Origin: Sipunculus nudus
Lineage: Eukaryota; Annelida; Sipuncula; Golfingiida; Sipunculidae
Direction of reading: 5' to 3'
NCBI GenBank assembly: GCA_026874595.1
Contig: CM049306.1
Location: 72,911,642-72,975,641, forward strand
Length of the DNA: 64,000 nucleotides
In this document: positions 48,805 to 60,800 of the stretch, piece after piece
Numbering within the stretch: position 1 is the stretch's first letter
Layout of the letters: each line of letters starts with the position of its first letter
Position numbers and translations under genes: made by a program
Notes under the pieces: generated by a model
What the model saw: only the letters and a program-made list of their open reading frames with translations
Databases searched by the model: none
What the model was told of the DNA's origin: nothing

Positions 48805-51800
48805 GTAATACGTTATACATGAAATAAAGGCTGTTAATGTTGTCCATAAACACATCTGTCATAATTATGATTTGGATGGCTGTCTTGTCACTGTCAGACT
48901 TCAGCCCCGCCCACTCAACACGCACAACGTGCGGAGACTTGATTGACATAATTGCAAACTCATATTTGTTTATAGCCCAGATAAATGGGTTGTAGAGTTG
49001 AAAGTTTTAATAACATATTATTATTTGCACCGTCTATTTGATTGATTGAAAATTATATATACAAAGACCTTTTTCTGTGTTAAAGGGACATAATAATGAT
49101 CAGTATTATGCCTATTCTTTCACACTATAGAGTAAACCCGGCAAATATCGGACACCCGGGTAATATCGGACACTTGCCTTTAAATCCTCAAGAAATGGTC
49201 ATTTTTGGTAATCCCGACCGACAGCACGCGACAAATGAAAGTTTATGATTTGTTTTGTTTACAACTTCCGTTAAATACTGCCAAAAATTAAATAAAAGGT
49301 CATTTTTTATTGGTTTAACGCGGCTTCCATGGAACCAATGACCGGTCTCAGCCGTCCTGGAAAGTTCAGGCACGACACACGTGATCGGCGTGACCCCAAG
49401 ACTAGGTCAAGTTTTGACAGTCAGACGCGATGTCATGACCTGTTGACCAGTTTATATCACCGTCAGACTGTTTATTTTTCATACATAGCATTTTGCTTGA
49501 CTAAAAACAAAAGATATTTTAAAATTTTCTGTAATTTGTTAAGTGTCCGATATTACCCGGGTGGCCAAAAAGGAACCTGGGTAATATCGGACACTCGGCA
49601 CCATGGAAACTGGCAATCATTTTAAGGGGCTCTTTGAAGGATAAACAACGACACATTGCCTCTAAAGCAAATATGATTAATTGTAATGATATTTGGAGTT
49701 ATTTTTATAGCAGAACGACTGTATATAAGTTCATAGTACACGGGGTCATAATGTCACATATTTGCTATATATATATCTGCATTTATAAAGTTGCTTGAAT
49801 GCACCTTTTATAACTGAACAGTTTACTGAAAAAAATAGCAAATATTAAAATGTTATACTTATATATTATTATTTTAGCATATAATAATGTTAATTTGCCT
49901 TTTTGCATTTAGATGATCACTTTATATTCATATAGGGTAAAACTATAAGTTCTGGCATTTTGCATGCATCTTACCCATACCATAACAGAAGTCTTCAATG
50001 TATTTTGAAATTTCCAGAAATAAAGGTATTATTGATTATATACTGGGAAAATACACATATTATATCGGCATATAATCTAGGGTGTTAGTAATTATTGATA
50101 TTTTATACAAAATGACAGCTTAAAACATTTTAGTTTGCAAATTTCCGCTGTCCTCGAGAACAGCCTTTCTGTGACGAATTGTCTGGCACTTTGCCAGTCA
50201 CAATCTCGCACCAAGGTCCATAGAAGAAACCCACAAACACGGCTCATCCACGGGTTATATATGTATACCATTGGTAGAAAAACTGATCAAATGAAAGATT
50301 TGACAATGTTTTCCCATAAAACCATACTTTTTGTGCTTGTTATTGCGTCTGTGCCAGCTGTCAACGTCAGTTTTCCATGATATAACGGTCAACCCCTGCA
50401 CAAGGTATAGCCGTTTAGCCCGGTGTCCGATATTACCCGGGTGGTGTCCGATATTACCCAGGTGAACCTCCGCGGCGTCTCTTGCAAATTTTTTGTACTA
50501 GAGGGCGCTTGACCTTGACATGTTTAGTCTTAAAAAGATCTCCTGTTCGTGAGGTTTGAAATGATACCCGGAAGGCGTTGTTGTTTTGATTAGTCATGGG
50601 ACGGTAAGCAGACGAAGCCAAAAGTGTCCGATAATACCCCCCCTTACTCTAAGTTCAGTTTTGTTTTATACAAAAATTTCCCAGCAGAATGATCCCAGCA
50701 CACAGTCTCATTTCCTCGCCCACAGCTGGTTAACACCTTGTTATGACCGTGCATGTTGGTAAACAGTCTACGTGAGTCTGTTTACCATAACAAGGCTGCA
50801 TGGCACGGAGGTCCGATTAATAGGGGCAACACGCGATGTTTCAGCAAGCGGCAACATGTATTATATTATTTTGGCTAAGTCAGTCAGGGCATCTCCTGAT
50901 CGAAATGTGTTTTGGCTCTGCGCTGCACACGGCCCCACACACTGTGTTTATGTTGACACCTGCCATCGCCCCCGGTCAACTGTTTTCAACATTCATTTAC
51001 AGGAGTAAGCAAAAGGTGTAAAGGCAATGTTTTGGCTTGTACAGGTTTATTTTAAAGGGAAGAAACTATTTTGTGTGTTAACTCCACGTGCTTTATATGT
51101 GATTGGGCCCCTTTAATGTCATATTAAATTTATGACATATACTGTCATTACTGATATAGTACATGATATGTAAAAATAATACCAGTATTATTCTTCTGTC
51201 AAGCTTTAGGATGATATTCAGAATAGTTGATCAATAATTTTTGTTTGTGAAAAATATAAAAACACTTCTGTGCATTCATATACATATGTTACTGCATTAT
51301 ATGTGGTGTATGTATCCCGCTTCCTGGATACTGCCACATAAAAAGCTTCAGATTAAATGAAGAACTTAAAACCCTTGGTTGGAAAAATATTGTGTAAAAT
51401 CAAATATTGCGTTTATGACAGGAACTAAAAATATGAAACAGTGACCTGACTTGGTCCATTGCTGGCTTTGTGTCATTATGGAAGACAGACATTAACAAGA
51501 TTTACAGCACACATTTTTTTGTAATTTTTATGCTGAATTACTTTGATATTGGGTACAGACATTCAGTTTTTAGTCGCAAAAATTTCATGATTTAAAATTT
51601 TCTTTATCCAATCTCAGTGGCTGGACTTTTGTTTTTTGCGAAGTACTTTATAAGGCACATGGGCCCCGAGGCGCTTTGATTGGAGACTCAAGGCATTTTT
51701 TTAGAGACTCAGACTCGGAGGAAAAGACTCTAGAAATCAGGTTGAGTCAGACATGAGTACAATAGAAAAAGAAACTTGGACACATAATACCAGTATTAAG

Positions 51801-54800
51801 ATTTAATTTATACACATGTGTGACCTGCTAACAGAATATTACCAAAATAGAAGACCTTACAGATCAAGATTTAGCTTTGCGTCAGGAGCTAAATGCAATT
51901 AAACCTTGTGAAAAATAATGTTGTCAACTATCATATATATGTTCCTCATAATCAACAGTTTCCATTTTAAATTTCTTTTAATAAAGAGATTGGTATTAGA
52001 TTTAGACTCCTATTGGGACTCGTGTTCCAAATGAATAAGACTTGAATGAAAAAGGTGGATTTAGACTCAGTCTTTGACTTTGACTTTGATTTGAGTGGCC
52101 TGGGATGGTGTGGACTGGACTATATCACTGTTTTGAAATACCGTATTGTACTCCTGCTTCATATGATCATATCATGTATCATAGTCTCCAGCCAAAGCTT
52201 TGGTAAGTTGTCACAAAATTAAACTTGCAGCAGCAAATTTCAGGCTTGTAAGTAGAGCAGGTCCCAGGTGGTAATGCATTAAAAAAACTGCCCCATATCT
52301 TTGTTTATTTTAACTAAGTGAAAATCTGGATACCACTGTGGTTCATTACCATCAATAATGTCACTGGTCCTAGAACTGTCACCCAGTTTTCATATGGAAA
52401 TATCATGGAGTTGTTATATCTGAACAATACAAGACTCGCAGGAATGCAAACATCAAAGACTCGCCCCATTTATTAGACCACATTGTCCAAAGGGCCAAGT
52501 TATGATGGACTTATTCAGGATACCATTCAAGGCCTGGTGCTGTTATTTGTTTATCAATTTAAAACCAAGTGTTCCAAACAGATTGGCAGGTTTATACTCT
52601 ATAAGGAGACCTGAACCGATAAATAAATAAAAAAAATTAAAATGCTTGTCATACATGTTTATTCTAACTTGTCACTTCTACTGATATGTTGTACTACTCT
52701 GGTGAATTTTAATTGAGAAAATTTTATTATTTGCTGTAGAAATGTGATGGCATGGTACAACCAGAGTACAAAAAGCTGTGTGTTGATCCTGAGCTAACAT
52801 CTTTTGAGATCCTGCAACACCTGTTGGCAAAGGCTTTCAATATCAGAGGGTAAGTCTGTCAACAGACCAGCTCCCCTCACAGCACTGTGGCCCAACAAAG
52901 CCCAGCAAAGACACACTTGGTAGCTGATCATCTTTTGATGCATGGAAAATAGATAAGACACAATCTAATTCATATGTTCTAAATTTGTGCACTACCCAAT
53001 ATCTGTAATGCTTAATTGTAGATGGAATTGAAGCCACCAGAAAGTTTTAAATTTTTGATGTATCAAATATTTTTTAGACTTCCATTGAATAACAAATCAA
53101 TATATTTCTTTATTACTTAGTTAATTTAAGACCAAGCGTCTTGACAGACGAAACAATGGTGTATATGGACACTATTCTTGCTAACCAAACAGTGGTACAG
53201 TATTTTTGCAGGAAATTACACCATGCACATTTTATTCATAACTGACCTTTCAGATCAGATGTATATATTATGGTGGCCTTAGAAATTGTTTGGCCACACA
53301 CAGTCCACTTGAATAATAATTTATAATCATATTAGGTGTGAAGATAGGTATATACACTTGATAGGACAAACACTTGATAAAACAGCTATGACTACAAGCA
53401 TTTCTAGTAGATGTGTAAAAATAAGTAAATTTAGACCACCTGTTTCAAGCTCTAGACAAAGCTATCAAGTCCAAATAATAGTGCTGGGAGTCACTTCCTT
53501 GATCATAATCGACCATCGACAGCTTATCAGCAGCTGGTCATCAGTTATAAGTCACTTTTGATTAGTGCTGGGAATCAGTTGTAATTTCATCATTAGTCAT
53601 CAGTAAACATTGGTTGACCTCTAGTAATATGAAATTTCTAATAAAATATAGACATGTACATCTCATCAGTTGATATATAACATATTTGGTATTACTAATA
53701 ACTCTTTAGTAAACTTAAAAGTAAATCTATTGGTAAACACAGATTGTTCCAAAATATATGCAAACAAACTTTGGAACAATCTGTGTTTACCAATAGATTC
53801 ACATCTAAGTTTACTATTAACATGTGTGTATAGTAAACTTAAAAGTAAATCTATTGGTAAACACATTGTTTCAAAATATATGCAAACAAACTTTGGAACA
53901 ATCTGTGTTTACCAATAGATTCACATCTAAGTTTACTATTAACATGTGTGTATAGTAAACTTAAAAGTAAATCTATTGGTAAACACATTGTCTCAAAATA
54001 TATGCAAACAAACTTTGAAACAATCTGTGTTTACCAATAGATTCATATCTAAGTTTACTATTAACATGTGTATATAGTAAACTTAGATGTGAGTTTGTTC
54101 GCATAGATTTTATGAAAGTGTACCTTTTGTCATTATAAAGTCTTTGAACCTTTGTGAAAAATTCTGTAATCATTAATTGCAATGCAAGATCAATCATTGG
54201 ACTGACTAATCATCAATTATAATTGATCATCGGTCCCAGCACGCACTACCAAATATACAGAGCAGAGCAGATAAAGAGAATGCTGTGTGATTACAGTGAC
54301 TTTACCATCAGTTACCTTGGGAAGGATGTTCGTGGCCGGGATGCTTATCTGTCTTTGCTGTCTGACTGGGATCTCGATGCTGCCTTCCTCAGTGCATCAG
54401 ATCCTGTCCTCAAACTCAAGGTCGATCTCAAGCCCTTTGAAGAAGGTGAGTAAGATGTGGAGATGTATTATGTACCAGTAGAATAAAAACATGTATCTAT
54501 AGATATAACTGTATAAGTATCTGCTTCACATTTGACTGGAATCGTATCAGTTTAGTTTCTTGCAACAAGGGGTGCAAAGTATACAGGTATGTTCAGTAGA
54601 GTAGTTTTTATGCCCCCGGGGCATATAGTTTTACCCATGTCCGTCCTTCCGTCATTCCGAAATCAAACAGTTGTATGGACTTTTTTTTGCAATGCCTGCA
54701 GATATTGGCCTGATTTTTGGTGTGTGGGCAGATATAGACCAGTTACAGATCGAGTTCGCGTTTCGTCCCAGTTGACCTATTTTTGACCGTTTTACGGCTC

Positions 54801-57800
54801 CTAAACTTAGAAAATTTCATGAAAAATTGAAATTTTCATGACAAATACACATGTACAGACTTTTTTTCGCAATGCCTGCAGATATTGGCCTGGTTTTTGG
54901 TGTGTAGGCAGATAATTATCAGTTACAGATCGAGTATGCGTTTTGTCCCAGTTGACTTACTTTTGAATGTTTTACGGCTCCTAAACTTAGAAAATTTCAT
55001 GAAAAATAGAAATTTTCATAACAAATACACATGTACAGACTTTTTTTCGCAATGCCTGCAGATATTTGCCTGATTTTTTGTGTGTGGGCAGATAATGACC
55101 AGTTACAGATCAAGTTCGCGTTTCATCTTTGTTGACCTACTTTTGAACGTTTGACGCCTCCTTAACTTAGAAAATTTCATGAAAAATAGAAATTTTCATG
55201 ACAAATACACATGTACAGACTTTTTTTCGCAATGCCTGCAGATATTGGCCTGATTTTTGGTGTGTATGCAGATATAGACCAGTTACAGATCAAGTTCGCG
55301 TTTCATCTCGTTTGACCTATTTTTGACCGTTTGACGGCTCCTGAACATAGAAAATTTAATGAAAAATATGAACTTTCATGACAAATACACATGTACGGAC
55401 TTTTTTTCGCAATGCCTGCAGATGTTTGCCTGATTTTTTGTGTGTGGGCAGATAATGACCAGTTACAGATCGAGTTCACGTTTCGTCTTTGTTGACCTAT
55501 TTTTGAACGTTTTACGCCTCCTTAACTTAGAAAATTTCATGAAAAATAGAAATTTTCATGACAAATACACATGTACGGACTTTTTTTCGCAATGCCTGCA
55601 GATATTGGCCTGATTTTTGGTGTGTATGCAGATATAGACCAGTTACAGATTGAGTTCGCGTTTCGTCCCAGTTGACCTACTTTTGACCGTTTGACGGCTC
55701 CTGAACATAGAAAATTTAATGAAAAATATGAACTTTCGTGACAAATACACATGTACGGACTTTTTTTCGCAATGCCTGCAGATATTGGCCTGATTTTTTA
55801 TGTGTGGGCAGATATTGACCATTTACATGTCGAGTTTGTGTTTCGTCCTAGTTGACCTACTTTTGACCGTTTTACAGTTCCTGAACATAGTAAATTTCAT
55901 GAAAAATAGAAATTTTCATGACAAATACACATGTACAGACTTTTTTTCACAATACCTGCAGATATTGGCCTGATTTTTGGTGTGTGGGCAGATAATGACC
56001 AGTTACAAATCGAGTTCACGTTTTGTCCCAGTTGACCTACTTTTGACCGTTTGACGGTGCTCTAACATAGAAATTTCATAAAAAAGTGCACATTGTACGG
56101 ACTTTTTTTCGCAGTGCCTGCAGATACGGGCCTGATTTTTGGTGTGTAGGCAGATAATGACCAGTTACAGATCGAGTTCTTGTTTTGTTCCAGTTGACCT
56201 ACTTTTGACCATTTGACTGCTCCTGAACATAGAAAATTTCACGAAAAATATAAATTTTCATAACAAATGCATAAGTATGGACTTTTTCTCCTCAATGCCT
56301 GCAGATTCCACCCTGATTTTTTATGTGTGGGCAGATAATGACAGTTACAGATCGAGTTCGCGTTTCATCCCAGTTGACCTACTTTTGATTATTTTTCGGC
56401 TCCTAAACATAGAAAATTTCATGAAAGACAGAAATATTTATGGAAAATGCACATATATGGACTTTTTTTCACAATGCCTGCAGATACTGGCCTGATTTTT
56501 GGTGTGTTGCTTGATAATGACCCGTTACAGATCGAGTTTGCATTTTGCCCTTGTTGACCTACTTTTGACCATACGACAGCTTCTATACTTAAAAAATTTT
56601 TCAAAATTTAACAAATGTTTCTAATTTTCCCCAGGCGGGGGCATTCGTGTCATTCTGATACATCTAGTTTAGCTCAGCTGACTGTAAGTCATCTTAGGTA
56701 TAGGTATGGCACTTTGTCCGTCGGCCATCCGGCCATCTTGCAGTCCGGTCGTTTGTTAGCAGTGCACAAATCGTAACCCCTGAACCTAGAAGCCTGTAAC
56801 TGAAAACCTATGAAGTTCCATTAAAAATCCTCTTGGATACCTAAAATTAGGTCACTGCGACTTATATCCTCCGAGCTATTGGGCTTGTAAGTACCCCCCA
56901 GAATGAAAAAATATTTCATACAAAACCTCCGATAACTTGATAATTAATGCATGGATTGTCATGAAATTTGCCTTGAATATTGAACATGACTAGTTTTGTC
57001 AGTTCCCGAAAAGTAGTGGCACCATCTGTATTTTTTTAGCTCAGCTGACTATAAGTCATCTGAGCTATAGTCGTGGTCCTTTGTCCGTCGGCTGTCCTGT
57101 CCGTCCGTCCGTTAAACTGGCACGTTTTGGAACCATAAGACCTAGGAATCCAAAATTCGGCATACTGTTAGATGTCCCCAAGATCTCCTACCAAGCTGAA
57201 AACTGGGTCTTTGCGACTTCGTTCCTATGAGAAATTAAGGAAAAACCCAATTTTTTATTAAAATCCTATTTTCACACTTCAGGACTGCCTAAAATCAAAA
57301 CCACTCATCAGTTTTTCCTCATATTTAGCACAAATATTCCTCTATATAGTTCCTATATACATGCCAGAAATTAGGTCTGTATTATATAATTTAAAAAAGT
57401 TATGGGCCCAAACATAATGCATTTTGTAAAAATCAGGAAAGATATTTGATCACTTATCACAAAACATGTTAAAGCTAAGGACTTTTTTCCAGCAATATAA
57501 CTTTAATTAATCAAAATTAAAATGTATACCTAAAATTAGATCAAAATCTTGTAGATTTTTTTAAATATTAAAAAAAAAAAAGATTGGTACCCTAAATTTT
57601 ACCCAGCTTTGACCATGGCACATTTTTTTCCTGTAACTGCTGTGGATTTAATTTTCACAGCATGTTTTTGTTAGCATTTCATCTGTTCACACTAAAAATT
57701 TGAAACCAGTTGATAAAAAACTGTAGATTTTATTCAAGTTTTCAAGCACCATGTCACATATTGTTTACATCAAGCTTGTGTTATGCAGTTTGCTAGAGCT

Positions 57801-60800
57801 CAGCTCCCCAGCTTCAGATCTCAGTTCCTAAAATTTGGCATACTGTTAAATGTCTCCAAAATCCCCTACCATGCCAAGAATTTGGTCACTAGGACTTAAT
57901 TCCTTTTAGATATTAATGAAAAACTTCATTTTTAGCTCAGCTGACTTTCAGTCATGCTGAGCTATAGCGATCACTCTTTGTCCGTCGTCCGTCTGTCTGT
58001 CTGTCCGTCTGTCTGTCTGTGTGTCCGTTAACCAGGCACAAATCATAACCCCTTTACCTAGAACCTTGTTACTTGACATTCTGAGAGGTCCATGAAAAAT
58101 CTTCTTGGAAACCAGAAATTAGGTCTTTGTTACCCATATCTTTCGAGCTATGGGGCCCATAAGTACCCCCCCCCCCCCCCACGAATATTGAAAAATTTCA
58201 TACAAAAACTTCAATATCTCATTAACTGCATCACTGATGGTCATGATTTTTGGCATACATATTGATCATGAGATGTTCCATCAGTTCCTGCAGACTGGTG
58301 GCGCCACCTGTATTTTTTTTATTTTTTTTAGAATTTTTTTCTCTATTTTTGAGACCTTTAAAAATGTGGACATCTGTTAACAGGGCACAAATCATAAAGA
58401 CTGGACCTAGAATCTTCATCCTTGACATTCTGAGAGACCTATGAAAAGTCTCCATGGAAACACAAAATTAGGTCTCTGTTACCCATATCCTTTGAGCTAT
58501 GGGGCCCCAAAGTACCCCCCAGAATAGTAAAAAATTTCATCAAAAAACTCAGTATAAAACTTTGATCCACTGAATCAAATGCTGCAGCAAAGTCTGCTCC
58601 AAATAATATCCCAGTTTTATTTTCATTTTTGCAAAATTCAGTTATATCTGAAATCAGTCTTATGGAATCACCTGCACAAACGCAGTTTGATCTATATGAA
58701 CTAATTTTTGTAGAACTTTATTTAACCTAGAAACTAATATTTTACTTAGTACTTTACAATCTACATTTATCAGGCTGATAGGGCGCCAAGCATTAATATA
58801 TCTTACATCTTTGCCTTTCTTTTCTATAAGTGTAATAACGCTTTGTCTCTGGCTTACGGTCAACTCTCCAACTTGATAACTTTCATTTAAACAAGCGGTC
58901 AGCTCTTTCCCCAATATTCCAAAGAAATTCAGTTAAAATTCCTTGCTTAAACCATCATTACCTGGTGTCTTGTTATTGGCCATGGATTGAATAGCCGTAT
59001 GTACATCCGCTTAAGTTATCATTCCCTCACATGAAACTGCTTCTTCATCATTTAATACAGGTTGGTCATAGACAGTTTGCAAGAAATTATCAAAGTCTGT
59101 TTGTATTTTATTTATTTTTCTCATGAACTTTTCTGAATAATAATTGTATATCTGAGACATAATATCTTTGTGTTTTGTAATCTCCCTGTTGTTCATTAGT
59201 AACTTCCTGATACAAGTCTTACTTTTATTTCTATGTTCTAAATTTAAAAAATATTTATTACTACGCTCACCATGCTCATGCCATTTGGTCCTTGAGCGAA
59301 TAATTATACCTTTGTGATTTTATTATAGCAATCCTCTAATTTATTTTTAGCTCAGCTGACTTTCAGTCATGCTGAGCTATAGCGATCACTCTTTGTCCCT
59401 TGTCCGTCTGTCTGTCTGTCCGTCTGTCCGTCCGTTAACCAGGCACAAATCGTAACCGCTGTACCTAGAACCTAGTAACTTGACATTCTGAGAGGTCCAT
59501 GAAAAATCTCCATAGAAACCAGAAATTAGGTCTCTGTTACCCATATCCTTCGAGCTATGGGGCCCCAAAATACTACCCCAGAATATTGAAAAATTTCATA
59601 CAAAAACTTCAATATCTGATTAACTACATCACTGATGGTCATGATTTTTGGCATACATATTGATCATGAGATGTTCCATCAGTTCCTGCAGACTGGTGGC
59701 GCCACCTGTATTTTTAGATTTTTATGCCCCCACCACAAAGTGGCCGGGGCATATAGTTTTACCCATGTCCGTCATTCCTCCGAAATCAAACAGTTGTACA
59801 GACTTTTTTTCGCAATGCCTGCAGATATTGGCCTGATTTTTGGTGTGTGAGAGATATAGACCAGTTACAGATCGAGTTCGCGTTTTGTCCCGGTTGACCT
59901 ACTTTTGAACGTTTTACGGCTCCTAAACTTAGAAAATTTCATGAAAAATATGAAATTTCATGACAAATACACATGTACGGACTTTTTTTCGCAATGCCTG
60001 CAGATATTGGCCTGATTTTTGGTGTGTGGGCAGATAATGACTAGTTACAGATCGAGTTCGCGTTTTGTCCCGGTTGACCTACTTTTGACCGTTTTACGGC
60101 TCCTGAACTTAGAAAATTTCATGAAAAATATGAAATTTCATGACAAATACACATGTACGGACTTTTTTTCGCAATGCCTGCAGATATTGGCCTGATTTTT
60201 GGTGTGTGGGCAGATAATGACCAGTTACAGATCGAGTTCGCGTTTCATCCCGTTTGACCTTTTTTTGATCGTTTTACGGCTCCTGAACAAGAAAATTTCA
60301 TGAAAAATATGAAATATCATGACAAATACACATGTACAGATTTTTTTTCGCAATGCCTGCAGATATTGGCCTGATTTTTGGTGTGTGGGCAGATATTGAC
60401 CAGTTACAGATCGAGTTCGCGTTTTGTCCCAGTTGACCTACTTTTGACTGTTTTACGGCTCCTAAACTTAGAAAATTTCATGAAAAATAGAAATTTTCAT
60501 GACAAATACACATGTACGGACTTTTTTTCGCAATGCCTGCAGATATTGGCCTGGTTTTTTGTGTGGGCAGATAATGACCAGTAACAGATTGAGTTCGCGT
60601 TTCGTCCCGGTTGACCTAGTTTTGAACGTTTTACGCCTCCTTAACTTAGAAAATTTCATGAAAAGTAGAAATATTCATGACAGATACACATGTACAGACT
60701 TTTTTTCGCAATGCCTGCAGATATTGGCCTGATTTTTGGTGTGTGGGCAGATATAGACCAGTTACAGATCGAGTTCGCGTTTCGTCCCGGTTAACCTACT

